Shown one piece after another: positions 16,430 through 25,149 of a DNA stretch of 64,000 bases; within the stretch, counting starts at the first letter, position 1, and every line of letters begins with the position of its first letter. The stretch is taken from the NCBI GenBank assembly GCA_049670505.1, contig JBATTK010000024.1, forward strand, positions 58,984-122,983, in the 5' to 3' direction. Below the pieces are notes generated by a model. It was given only the letters and a program-made list of their open reading frames with translations. It was not told where the DNA came from and made no database searches. A program made the translations under genes and the position numbers. This DNA comes from JBATTK01 sp049670505. GTDB taxonomy: Bacteria; Bacteroidota; Bacteroidia; Flavobacteriales; Flavobacteriaceae.

Positions 16430-19400
16430 ATGGAATTCCCGATGACTACAAAATTACACCTTGTTTTCTCAATAACCATATTTTTTGCCTGCTTTTACGG
16501 TCGAGCACAGACCGATTATTGGAAGCCGGAAACAAAACGGAATATTGTGATGGGGAAATCCCTCCAAAAAGTCGATTTAAAAAAAGCCAAGGTTTTTTCG
16601 CTGAACAAAGAGATGCTTACCAATAAATTGGAGGCACCCGGCAATTTTCAGAAGGATTCCAAATTGATTTATTTTCCTAACGAAAAGGGGGAATTAATAC
16701 CCTTTAATGTTTCCGAGGCTCCTGTTTTATCCCCACAATTGGCCAAAAAATACCCGCAAATAAAATCATACACAGGTTATAGTACACAGAACAAGAACGA
16801 TAGAATACGTTTTAGTGTTTCCCATAATGGGATACAGAGTATGATCATAAATGCGAACGGGGAATATACCACCTTTATGCAAAAAGCCTCCAGACAGGGT
16901 ACTAGCTATGTGGTATACCGTAGGGATGCTAAAGCTGCAAGGGACACCGACTTTGTTTGCCATACAAAAGCATCTGTTGAAAAAAGTATAGGAGGTGCAG
17001 GTAAAGTGCTTAAGCTTGTAGATGACCAGGTTTTACGCAAATATAGAATCGCAGTTTCCACTACGGGAGAATATACGGCGTTCCATGGGGGTACGGTTGC
17101 TGATGCGCTTGCAGCTATAAATGCTACTTTAACAAGGGTAAATGAGGTTTTTGAAACGGATTTGGGCGTTAGTTTGGAACTGGTACCCAACAATGATGAG
17201 GTGATATTTACAAATGCGGGTACCGATCCGTATACGGGGAACTTAAATTCCCAAGTACAGAGCACGTTGAGTGCTATAATCGGGGAGGCCAATTATGATG
17301 TAGGACATCTTTTTGATCAGGATACCAATAATGGAAATGCAGGATTTATAGGTTCGGTCTGTTTTGACGGGAGGAAGGGAAGTGCTTTTTCATCGGGCAG
17401 TCCGCCGGAGGGAGATATATTTGATCTGGATTTTGTAGGGCATGAACTGGGACATCAGTTCGGCGCAAACCATACATGGTCTTTTCAATCCGAAGGCACA
17501 TTGGTACAGACAGAACCGGGGAGCGGTACTACTATTATGGGTTATGCCGGTATAGCTCAAGAAAACAATGTTGCACCCAACGGGGATGATTATTTTCATT
17601 ACAATAGTATTCTTCAGATAACCACATATTTGGAAACCACTTCTTGTGCTATGGAGACTCCCCTTACCAATACACCTCCGGTCTTGGATCCGGTAGGGGA
17701 TTTTGTAATCCCAAAATCTACTGCCTTTGTCCTAACCGGAAGTGCCACCGATACCAATGGGGATGTACTTACCTATACCTGGGAGCAGATAGATGACGGG
17801 GTGGTGACCCAGGCAACCTTTGGACCTACAAATCCAAGTGGTGCCAACTTTAGGTCTCAAAGACCTTCTACAAACCCTGAACGCTATTTTCCTGCATTGT
17901 CCAGAGTGGTAACGGGTAACCTTGTACAGACCGATCCTTCCATAAATGATGCATGGGAAACGGTTTCCGATGTAGCTAGGGAACTGAATTTTGCCCTTAC
18001 CGTAAGGGATAATGCCAGCGGTGGAGGTCAGGTATCATCAGCCTTGGTCAATGTTCAGGTAGTGAACAATTCTGGACCTTTCGCCGTTACTTCGCAAACT
18101 ACTAATGAGACGTATACGGCCGGCACTACACAAAATATTACTTGGGACGTTGCAGATACGGATAGAACGCCCATCAATGCACAGACCGTAGATATTTTGC
18201 TTTCTACGGACGGGGGAGGTACATTTTCATCGCTTTTGGCCGAAAATGTGCCTAATGATGGTGCCCATGTGGTCTTGCTTCCTGCAGTTTCAACAACTAC
18301 TGCCCGTATTATGGTATTGGCGAGCGATAATATATTCTTTGCTATAAATGCTGCCGATTTTACTATTGAGGCCTCGGAAGTGGTATTGAATTTTGCCGAT
18401 TTGGAATTCGAGGTTTGTCAACCTGATAATATTATTACCCCTTTTGTATATGAAACGGATCGGGTATTTAACGAGGAAGTTACCTTTGGAACTACAGGCG
18501 CACCTGCAGGATTGAACGTTTCTTTTTCTCAACCAACAGCTGTGGCCAACGATACGCCCATAGATATTACCTTTTCCAATACAGGCGGTATAGCTGTTGG
18601 TAACTACCCCATAACGGTAACGGCTACTTCGGCAAGTATTACCAAGGAAGTGGTTATAGGTTTAAATGTATACGATGCTAATTTTTCCAATGTTGTGCTG
18701 TCTACACCTACCAACGGAGCTGTAGATGTGAGTATAAATCCGATGCTGGAATGGGAGGAGGACCCTTCCTATACTTCATACGATATAGAAATAGCTACTG
18801 ATATTGCATTTAGTTCCATAGTAGAGTCGACTACCGTCATATTTAATTCATATACGCCATCTACTTTAGAAGAACTGACCGACTATTTTTGGAGGGTAAA
18901 ACCCAAGAATGAATGTGGGGAAGGAGCTTTTGGCACGGCCTTTAATTTCACCACGATAGCGGTTAATTGTGGCAATCCGGCCGCCGCGGGATTACCTTTG
19001 GAAATATCAGCTGTAGCAACACCAACTGTAACTTCTACCATTTCATTTCCGGATGATCTGCCCATAGCGGATGTAAATGTTAATCTGGATATTGATCATA
19101 GTTTTCTTGCCGATTTAATTATAAGTTTAACCTCTCCCCAAGGAACAACCGTAATACTTACCTCTAATTCTTGTGGTGAGCGGGCCAATATAGATGCCAT
19201 TTTCGATGATGATGCCACTGCCTTTGCTTGTGGGATTAACCCGGGGATCAATGGCACCGTAAAACCCTTGGGTTCCTTGGCTTCGTTTAATGGAGAATCT
19301 TCTTTGGGGGAATGGACGTTGACGGTTGTTGATACGGCTCCCGTGGATGGCGGTTCGATCAATGGGTTTTCTTTGGAGATTTGCGTAGAGGGCGAGTTTA

Positions 19401-20224
19401 GACCGGATGCGGATGGAGATGGTGTTTTTGATGATGGTGACGATCTTTGTTTGGGAACACCGGCAGGTACGGAAGTGGATACCGATGGCTGTCCGGTTTT
19501 TAGATTTCCATCCGATAACTTTGCGGTAGCCATACAAAGTGAGTCCTGTAGCAGTAATAATGATGGGGCCATACAAATTGAAGCGGTGGATACCACTATT
19601 GATTATACGGTTGTTGTCAACGGAAATGGGGTTAATGAGAATACTAGCTTCACCGATTCATACGTACTGGAAAATCTAGTAACCGGTACTTATAGCGTGT
19701 GTATATCAGGAACCGATGGTACCATTGATTATGAAGAACTATGTTTTGACATTACAGTAAACGAGCCTGCGCCATTGGCTGTAGTATCTAAGGTTTTAGA
19801 GAATGGTAATAGTGTTGCATTGACCTTGGAAGGTGGAGATCTATATTATATTGAACTGAACGGAGTAGTTGTACAAACCCAAGAACCGGAAATTACGGTA
19901 GACCTAAAGAGCGGAGCCAATTCCCTAAAAGTTTTTACCGACTTACCCTGCCAAGGAACTTATGAAGAGCAAATTTTTATTGGTGATAAACCCGTTATTT
20001 TTCCAAATCCGTTGGTCAATACTGCAAAAATATTTTTTGGGCCTTTAACGGAAACGTTGAATATTACTATACACACTTCGGACGGTAGGCTGGTGAGTAG
20101 TAAAAGATATGATATAAGCGGCAATGAAATTGATTTGGATTTTACCGGATTGCCGTCGGGGATGTATTTTGTGAGCGTTAATGGAGCTACTGTAAAAGAA
20201 ACCTATAAAGTGTTAAAGCGATGA
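16430..20224 (+). CDS. Secreted reprolysin-like metalloprotease with T9SS sorting domain
   Basis: 1264 aa from the ATG at 16430 (another ATG at 16442 is possible; longer frames overlap ribF). A signal peptide (LVFSITIFFACFYGRAQ) leads, then a propeptide-like region and a metzincin catalytic domain with HELGHQFGANH at residues 338-348 (HExxHxxGxxH zinc site) and the Met-turn TTIMGYAG near 368. Ig/fibronectin-like domains follow, then a P/homo-B-like domain (about 847-987, SPQGTTVILTSNSCG ... SLGEWTLTVVD), a thrombospondin-3-type calcium segment (RPDADGDGVFDDGDD) and a C-terminal T9SS type A sorting domain (from VIFPNPLVNTAKI). Expected to be exported and attached to or released from the cell surface. 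The next gene overlaps it by 4 bp. Confidence 0.9.
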   Translation: MEFPMTTKLHLVFSITIFFACFYGRAQTDYWKPETKRNIVMGKSLQKVDLKKAKVFSLNKEMLTNKLEAPGNFQKDSKLIYFPNEKGELIPFNVSEAPVLSPQLAKKYPQIKSYTGYSTQNKNDRIRFSVSHNGIQSMIINANGEYTTFMQKASRQGTSYVVYRRDAKAARDTDFVCHTKASVEKSIGGAGKVLKLVDDQVLRKYRIAVSTTGEYTAFHGGTVADALAAINATLTRVNEVFETDLGVSLELVPNNDEVIFTNAGTDPYTGNLNSQVQSTLSAIIGEANYDVGHLFDQDTNNGNAGFIGSVCFDGRKGSAFSSGSPPEGDIFDLDFVGHELGHQFGANHTWSFQSEGTLVQTEPGSGTTIMGYAGIAQENNVAPNGDDYFHYNSILQITTYLETTSCAMETPLTNTPPVLDPVGDFVIPKSTAFVLTGSATDTNGDVLTYTWEQIDDGVVTQATFGPTNPSGANFRSQRPSTNPERYFPALSRVVTGNLVQTDPSINDAWETVSDVARELNFALTVRDNASGGGQVSSALVNVQVVNNSGPFAVTSQTTNETYTAGTTQNITWDVADTDRTPINAQTVDILLSTDGGGTFSSLLAENVPNDGAHVVLLPAVSTTTARIMVLASDNIFFAINAADFTIEASEVVLNFADLEFEVCQPDNIITPFVYETDRVFNEEVTFGTTGAPAGLNVSFSQPTAVANDTPIDITFSNTGGIAVGNYPITVTATSASITKEVVIGLNVYDANFSNVVLSTPTNGAVDVSINPMLEWEEDPSYTSYDIEIATDIAFSSIVESTTVIFNSYTPSTLEELTDYFWRVKPKNECGEGAFGTAFNFTTIAVNCGNPAAAGLPLEISAVATPTVTSTISFPDDLPIADVNVNLDIDHSFLADLIISLTSPQGTTVILTSNSCGERANIDAIFDDDATAFACGINPGINGTVKPLGSLASFNGESSLGEWTLTVVDTAPVDGGSINGFSLEICVEGEFRPDADGDGVFDDGDDLCLGTPAGTEVDTDGCPVFRFPSDNFAVAIQSESCSSNNDGAIQIEAVDTTIDYTVVVNGNGVNENTSFTDSYVLENLVTGTYSVCISGTDGTIDYEELCFDITVNEPAPLAVVSKVLENGNSVALTLEGGDLYYIELNGVVVQTQEPEITVDLKSGANSLKVFTDLPCQGTYEEQIFIGDKPVIFPNPLVNTAKIFFGPLTETLNITIHTSDGRLVSSKRYDISGNEIDLDFTGLPSGMYFVSVNGATVKETYKVLKR

Positions 20225-20907
20225 AGAACTTTTTTATGCTTACATTTTGTTTGATGTTAGTAGGATGTGGTGGTAATGATGATACCCCTAGCCCTCCTCA
20301 GCCTGCCCTGTTGGAATTTCCTTTGCAAAATTCCGAATGTACCGAAGGGGTAGCTATAGATGGTACGAACACCAGTCGCTTGGAGTTTCGTTGGCAGCCA
20401 TCGAACAATACGGAAACCTATGAGTTACGGGTAACCAATTTAAATACGGATGTTCCCCAGACGATAACTTCCGAAACTACGTCAGCCAGTCTTATTTTGG
20501 AAAGGGGAGTGCCCTATTCCTGGGTAGTTACCTCAAGAAATTCCAGGGTTACGGAAACGTCATCTAGCGAAACATGGCAATTTTACAATGCTGGTTCTCA
20601 AACCACCTATGCTCCATTTCCTGCGGAAATCATATCTCCAAAATCGGGGGCCTCTGTAGGAAAAGACCAGAATAACGAGCTATTTTTGGAGTGGTCAGGT
20701 GCCGATGTGGACAATGACATTGTAAGCTATGATGTGTTTTTTTCCTCCAGTACCCCTCCGCAGACTTTGATTGCTTCTCCTTCCGCCAATACTACAAGTA
20801 TCCAGGTAAGCGTGGCATCCAATACAATTTACTATTGGCGTATCATAACAAGGGATGGTGAGGGGAATACTTCGGACACCGGTATTTTTGAGTTCAAAGT
20901 ACTATAG
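20221..20907 (+). CDS. Fibronectin-type-III-like lipoprotein
   Basis: 228 aa. Lipobox LMLVGCGG puts lipidated Cys at residue 16. Two fibronectin III-like beta domains follow: RLEFRWQPSNNTETYELRVT with the matching VPYSWVVTSRN, and LFLEWSGADVDNDIVSYDVF with TIYYWRIITRDGEGN. The start codon overlaps the protease stop (ATGA), so it is translationally coupled to the protease gene. Probably a surface or periplasmic partner of the protease (anchor, inhibitor or substrate presenter); that role is inference. It ends 9 bp before the convergent pth stop. Confidence 0.78.
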   Translation: MKNFFMLTFCLMLVGCGGNDDTPSPPQPALLEFPLQNSECTEGVAIDGTNTSRLEFRWQPSNNTETYELRVTNLNTDVPQTITSETTSASLILERGVPYSWVVTSRNSRVTETSSSETWQFYNAGSQTTYAPFPAEIISPKSGASVGKDQNNELFLEWSGADVDNDIVSYDVFFSSSTPPQTLIASPSANTTSIQVSVASNTIYYWRIITRDGEGNTSDTGIFEFKVL

Positions 20908-20916
20908 CCTGTTGGC

Positions 20917-21546
20917 CTAGGTGCCATTAAACTGGTTCATGGTGTTTCTTATGCCGGAAAAGACAAAGGAACGAATAAGTTCCGTAGATTTTCCCAGGCG
21001 TTCTGATAAGCTATGTTTTTCCTCTTCGTTCCATACACCCAGTACATAATCCACTTGTCTACCTTTGCTGAATTCCGCTCCAACACCAAAACGAAATCTG
21101 TTATAAGCAGTGGTCTGCAAACTATTCTGAATATCCTTAAGGCCGTTATGACCCCCATCGCTCCCTTTGGTTTTTACTCTAAAAGTTCCAAATGGTAGGT
21201 TGATATCATCGGTTACGACCAATACATTTTCCAACGGGATTTTTTCTTTCTCCATCCAATATTTTATAGCTTTCCCACTTCTGTTCATATAGGTGGAAGG
21301 TTTTAGGAACAGCACACTTTTCCCTTTTATTTTTGTGGTGACAATAGTTCCCAATTTTGCAGGTTCAAAACTGAGCCCTTCTTTTTCCGCAAACGCGTCC
21401 AATATGGCGAAACCAACATTATGCCTTGTGTGGGCATATTCATCGCCGATATTTCCCAGGCCAACAACCAAAAATTTCTTCATATGATCTTGTTCTTCTG
21501 CTAGAATCTTGTTTTTCCCTAAAATTGATTTTAAAAATTGGAACAT
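20917..21546 (-). CDS. pth: Peptidyl-tRNA hydrolase
   Basis: 209 aa from the ATG at 21546 (FQFLKSILGKNK...), or 188 aa from the ATG at 21483 (KKFLVVGLGNIG). A longer frame to 21597 starts inside the rplY terminator hairpin and is rejected. Family motifs: VGLGNIGDEYAHTRHNVGF with catalytic His, PSTYMNRSGKA, VVTDDINLPFG with catalytic Asp, and GSDGGHNGLKDI. It frees tRNA from stalled peptidyl-tRNA. It lies downstream of prs and rplY, the usual Bacteroidota order. Confidence 0.93.
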   Translation of the reverse strand: MFQFLKSILGKNKILAEEQDHMKKFLVVGLGNIGDEYAHTRHNVGFAILDAFAEKEGLSFEPAKLGTIVTTKIKGKSVLFLKPSTYMNRSGKAIKYWMEKEKIPLENVLVVTDDINLPFGTFRVKTKGSDGGHNGLKDIQNSLQTTAYNRFRFGVGAEFSKGRQVDYVLGVWNEEEKHSLSERLGKSTELIRSFVFSGIRNTMNQFNGT

Positions 21547-21574
21547 AGGACGGAGTTCAGGGAGATAAAAATAC

Positions 21575-21610
21575 AAAAGCATCCCGATAGTGAACATCGG
21601 GATGCTTTTT
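21575..21610 (-). terminator. Strong hairpin terminator between rplY and pth
   Basis: Perfect stem AAAAGCATCCCGAT / ATCGGGATGCTTTT with a 7-nt loop, flanked by T tracts on both strands, so it can stop transcripts in either direction. On the minus strand it follows rplY directly, meaning pth needs read-through or its own promoter. Confidence 0.85.
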
Positions 21611-21629
21611 ATATGATATTGGTAATTTA

Positions 21630-22286
21630 TTAATCGTTACTCTCCTCAGATGTCTCGGCTGCAGGTGCTTCTGCTCCCTCAGTCGTTCCTTCCTCTCCTT
21701 CAACTCCTTCTTCTTCCTCATCTTCATCAACGACAATAGCGGCACGTGCAGTTTTCACTTGCACAACCACGGTGCTATCCGGATGCAGAATGGTAAAGTC
21801 ATCATTCAATAAAGTAGCTACGGAGATATTGTCCCCAATTTTTAATTTGGAAATATCAATATCAAAGAAATCGGGAAGACTGTCCGGCAATGCCTTAATG
21901 GCAAGCTTTCTTTTTCTAAACAACAATCTACCACCGTTTCTTACCCCAGGGGAATTCCCTACTAATCTAACAGGGATGTCCATAGTGACTTCCTTATCCT
22001 TGAACAACTGATAAAAATCTATATGCAAGATTTTATCCGTTACCGGATGAAATTGAATATCCTGCATTACGGCATCCACTTTTTCACCGTTTTCCAAATC
22101 AACCACAACAGTGTGGGCGTTTGGGGTGTACACTAAATTTCTGAATGCTAGTTCATCCGCTGAAAAGTGTAATGGTTTATCCCCTCCGTATACCACGCAA
22201 GGAACCTTTCCAGCATTACGTAGGGCCTTTGTTGCCTTCTTGCCCACGCTTTCTCTTTCTGATCCTTTAACTGTAATTGACTTCAT
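21630..22286 (-). CDS. rplY: 50S ribosomal protein L25 (general stress protein CTC type)
   Basis: 218 aa, long-form bL25: the 5S rRNA-binding domain (residues 1-95, RESVGKKATKALRNAGKVPC, CVVYGGDKPLHF) is followed by the TL5/CTC beta-domain (MDIPVRLVGNSPGVRNGGRL). The last 40 residues are acidic (VDEDEEEEGVEGEEGTTEGA), typical of flavobacterial L25. It binds 5S rRNA in the large subunit. It is 72 bp after prs and followed by a strong terminator. Confidence 0.94.
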   Translation of the reverse strand: MKSITVKGSERESVGKKATKALRNAGKVPCVVYGGDKPLHFSADELAFRNLVYTPNAHTVVVDLENGEKVDAVMQDIQFHPVTDKILHIDFYQLFKDKEVTMDIPVRLVGNSPGVRNGGRLLFRKRKLAIKALPDSLPDFFDIDISKLKIGDNISVATLLNDDFTILHPDSTVVVQVKTARAAIVVDEDEEEEGVEGEEGTTEGAEAPAAETSEESND

Positions 22287-22358
22287 TATTTAAATTAAAA
22301 ATTAATAGTTAAAAATATAATTATTGTATGCCAACGGGAGCCTAAGCTTCTTGGAGGC

Positions 22359-23300
22359 CTACATTAAAAATTTTGAGGCTATGGATGTATTATGGTGTAC
22401 CCTTGTCATAACATCTGCGAACAGGTCCGCACAACTTAGCACCCTTACTTTGCCACTTTCTTTGCGTATCGGAATAGAATCGGTGACGATCAATTCCAAC
22501 AATTTGGATTTTTCTATTTTTTCGTAGGCGTCACCAGATAGCAATGCATGTGTGGTAATGGCCCTTACACTTGTAGCTCCTCTTTCCATCATTAAGTCCG
22601 CTGCTTTTGCCAAGGTTCCGGCCGTATCTACCATATCATCTACTAGCACCACATTTTTTCCTTTCACGTCCCCGATCAACTCCATATGGGAAATTACATT
22701 GGCTTTGGCGCGCTGTTTGTAACAGATAACAACATCGCTTTGTAATGCCTTGGAGTAGGCATAGGCCCTTTTGGAACCACCCATATCCGGTGAGGCAATG
22801 GTTAAATTTTCCAAATTGAGACTCTTTAGATAAGGTAGGAACAGGGTAGAGGCGAATAAATGATCTACTGGTTTTTCAAAGAACCCCTGAATCTGGTCTG
22901 CATGTAGATCCATAGTAATGATGCGGGTAGCTCCGGCGGCTTCCAACATTTTAGCTACCAATTTGGCAGCTATGGGTACCCTTGGCTTATCCTTTCTATC
23001 TTGTCTGGCCCACCCAAAATAAGGCATTACCGCGGTAATATGCCTTGCAGATGCACGTTTGGCGGCATCCAACATCAATAACATTTCCATTAGGTTTTCC
23101 GAACTTGGGTTAGTAGAACCTATAATGAAGATTCGTGCACCACGTACCGATTCTTCAAAAGAAGGTTGAAATTCCCCATCACTATATCTGGAAAAGATAA
23201 CATTGCCCAAATCCGTACCGTAGGATTTTGCGATTTTTTCTGCCAATACAGCACTCTGGGTACAGGCAAAAATCTTAGGCTCTGGAACGGTATAGGACAT
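22359..23300 (-). CDS. prs: Ribose-phosphate pyrophosphokinase (PRPP synthetase)
   Basis: 313 aa. Characteristic motifs: FSRYSDGEFQPSFEESVRG near the N-terminus, YFGWARQDRKDKPRVPIAAKL (regulatory flexible loop and ATP contacts), TMDLHADQIQGFF, and the PRPP-binding loop VLVDDMVDTAGTLAKAA. Produces PRPP for nucleotide, His and Trp synthesis. First gene of the prs - rplY - pth run; a 257-bp upstream gap holds its promoter on the minus strand. Confidence 0.96.
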   Translation of the reverse strand: MSYTVPEPKIFACTQSAVLAEKIAKSYGTDLGNVIFSRYSDGEFQPSFEESVRGARIFIIGSTNPSSENLMEMLLMLDAAKRASARHITAVMPYFGWARQDRKDKPRVPIAAKLVAKMLEAAGATRIITMDLHADQIQGFFEKPVDHLFASTLFLPYLKSLNLENLTIASPDMGGSKRAYAYSKALQSDVVICYKQRAKANVISHMELIGDVKGKNVVLVDDMVDTAGTLAKAADLMMERGATSVRAITTHALLSGDAYEKIEKSKLLELIVTDSIPIRKESGKVRVLSCADLFADVMTRVHHNTSIASKFLM

Positions 23301-23460
23301 TCTTAATACGTTGTTATCTAGTTTATTGGCATCCTTTCTTATAAAGGAGGTGCAAATTTAAAAATTTATTTGGGTTGCTAAAGGATAAATGTTGTTATTT
23401 TTTGTTAGGGGAATGAAAATATTTTTTAATTTTGCAGTCCTCTATTTGATGCTTGAGTTC

Positions 23461-23534
23461 TGCCTCCGGCAGATAAAGGCGGATTTACCAACCGGAGGTT
23501 GGATTGGTAGACCTGTCTGCCGACAGGCAGGCGC
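23461..23534. repeat. Hairpin-rich intergenic repeat before GIY-YIG gene
   Basis: Contains three inverted repeats in 70 bp: CTGCCTCCGGCAG, CCAACCGGAGGTTGG and the near-palindrome CCTGTCTGCCGACAGGCAGG. The last word is a repeat type I associate with flavobacterial intergenic regions. Non-coding; it directly precedes the frameshifted GIY-YIG gene. Confidence 0.5.
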
Positions 23535-23557
23535 GCTGGAATTGAAATTTTGAAGAA

Positions 23558-23805
23558 ATGGTTTGGGTCTATGCTATATCCAGTTTAAATAACAATTACA
23601 TTTATGTTGGAATGACCGTCAATGTCGATACTAGGATAAATAGACATAACAAAGGAAGAGAGAGGACAACAAAACCATATATTCCTTTTCGGTTAATATA
23701 TGCTGAAAAGTGTGAAAATAGAATTGAAGCTCGTAAAAGAGAAGAGAGAAGTATTGGAAATCTGGTATTGGTAAAGAACAGCTCAGAAAATTAAGAGATA
23801 AGTAA
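23558..23805 (+). pseudogene. GIY-YIG endonuclease-like protein, frameshifted near the 3' end
   Basis: The frame from ATG 23558 reads WVYAISSLNNNYIYVGMTVN, a GIY-YIG nuclease start (here VYA ... YVG), then RINRHNKGRERTTKPYIPFR and RIEARKREE, matching the small flavobacterial URI-type family. At about 23740-23750, in the purine run AGAGAAGAGAGAAG, the frame shifts: the expected ending KYWKSGIGKEQLRKLRDK is found intact in another frame, with stop 23803-23805, whereas the original frame ends 23794 with an unrelated tail. So the gene is broken by a short indel, or contains a sequencing error. It sits 8 bp before tRNA-Leu. Confidence 0.72.
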
Positions 23806-23812
23806 GTAGAAT

Positions 23813-23893
23813 GCTCGAGTGGCGGAATTGGTAGACGCGCTGGATTCAAAATCCAGTTCCTTTGGAGTGTGGGTTCGATTCCCACCTCGAGTA
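23813..23893 (+). tRNA. tRNA-Leu (anticodon CAA)
   Basis: Complete cloverleaf: acceptor GCTCGAG pairs with CTCGAGT (one G-U) plus discriminator A; D-arm TGGCGGAATTGGTAGACGC; anticodon arm CTGGA-TTCAAAA-TCCAG giving anticodon CAA; short class II variable arm (TTCCTTTGGAG region); T-arm GTGGGTTCGATTCCCAC. CCA is not encoded. A frameshifted GIY-YIG gene lies just upstream and a terminator just downstream. Confidence 0.96.
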
Positions 23894-23900
23894 CAAAAAA

Positions 23901-23927
23901 AGCTTAGATGAAAGTCTAGGCTTTTTT
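23901..23927 (+). terminator. Terminator after tRNA-Leu
   Basis: Stem AGCTTAGA / TCTAGGCT (one G-U pair) around a short loop, followed by six T residues, beginning 8 nt after the tRNA. Confidence 0.8.
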
Positions 23928-24131
23928 ATGCTTAGGCACAACACTTCTAAATTTTTGTGTACTAATTTTAATTAATATTTTTTACCCTTAAACACGATGC
24001 AATCCTATTCCAATTTTCGTGGTATCGGGAACACCAAAAAATATCGTGGTTTCAATCAAAATAGAAAATCCGCGAAGATTTGTGTATGTAAGCTTGTACT
24101 AGCCATTAATTTTATACAGTATTGGGCTTAG

Positions 24132-25019
24132 TTATTTCACCAATTTAGATGCTACTTCAGATCTTTTTCCAAGTTGCCACATTAAAATTCCACCAGTTAT
24201 AAACATCCATATAGCATAAGCTCCAGTTGGAATGCCCATTTCTACATTATGTAATATTGAAGTAGCAATCACAAATGCCAAGGTTCCGTTTTGTATACCA
24301 CTCTCCACAGTGATCGAAATGGCACTCTTTAAATTCAATTTAAATAATCTAGCCGTTAAATAACCCAATCCCATGGTTAGTATATTTAATAGCAAAGTAA
24401 CCGATCCTACTTCTTTCATTGCTTTGCCTATTATGTTGAAATTTGCAGCTAGTACAGCTAGAAAGACTAAAATAAAAATTACAGTAGAAGCAATGCGCAT
24501 TGGTTTTTCCATTCGTTTTGCAAATTTTGTTTTGAATCTACGAATGAGCATTCCTATCGAAATAGGAATGACTGTGATTACCATTATTTGTAGGATAGTA
24601 TCTAATATGGGTAATTTGATCGTGACATTTGTGCCGGTACCAAAATATTCTAATGCATAAGACAAGATAAAGGGTATTGTTACTATACTTATAATACTGG
24701 CAATAGCGGTTAATGTAACCGACAATGCAATATTTCCTTTGCAAACCTGTGTTATCAAATTACTAGTCGGACCGCCAGGACAAGTGGCCAAAATCATTAA
24801 TCCAACTGCCATTACTGGGCTTAAATTAAAAGCTATAGCTAACGAAAAACCAATAATAGGTAAAAAGGTGAGTTGATTGGCAAGGCCAATTAAAATTCCT
24901 TTAGGGTATTTTATAATTCTAGTAAAATCGGCAGGAATTAAGGTCATTCCCATCCCTAGCATAATAATAGCAAGAGATAATGGTAAAAACACTTTACTTA
25001 TAAGTTCGGCTGTAGTCAT
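24132..25019 (-). CDS. Bile acid:sodium symporter family (BASS) transporter
   Basis: 295 aa with about nine to ten membrane helices. BASS features: LGMGMTLIPADFTRI at the N-terminus and the ATCPGGPTSNLITQVCKGN segment (residues about 78-96), plus ESGIQNGTLAFVIA in the second half, the pair of discontinuous helices of this fold. Likely imports an organic anion with Na+. It lacks the marks I expect of ACR3 arsenite exporters, so I do not link it to the ars genes. Base composition is visibly more AT-rich than prs or rplY, like the next gene, suggesting transfer. Confidence 0.85.
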   Translation of the reverse strand: MTTAELISKVFLPLSLAIIMLGMGMTLIPADFTRIIKYPKGILIGLANQLTFLPIIGFSLAIAFNLSPVMAVGLMILATCPGGPTSNLITQVCKGNIALSVTLTAIASIISIVTIPFILSYALEYFGTGTNVTIKLPILDTILQIMVITVIPISIGMLIRRFKTKFAKRMEKPMRIASTVIFILVFLAVLAANFNIIGKAMKEVGSVTLLLNILTMGLGYLTARLFKLNLKSAISITVESGIQNGTLAFVIATSILHNVEMGIPTGAYAIWMFITGGILMWQLGKRSEVASKLVK

Positions 25020-25149
25020 AGCTTGATTAATTATTTAAGATTTTTCATAAGTGTATTAAGCCCAAGGTGTCTGTATGGTTTGTTACGTGGTTTAAGCGCC
25101 TAATTTAGCAAAAACACGGTTGTGCAACGGCCACCAGTGTTGGCAATAG

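Noticed and set aside
19096..19596. Long minus-strand frames opposite the metalloprotease gene
   Set aside because: They mirror the coding strand's P-domain and calcium-repeat region; no independent gene features.
21547..21597. Longer N-terminus for pth starting at 21597
   Set aside because: That start lies within the strong rplY terminator hairpin; starts at 21546 or 21483 fit the family.
24132..25019. Arsenite exporter completing the ars operon
   Set aside because: The protein has BASS-family features rather than ACR3 ones and is 20 kb away from the ars genes.
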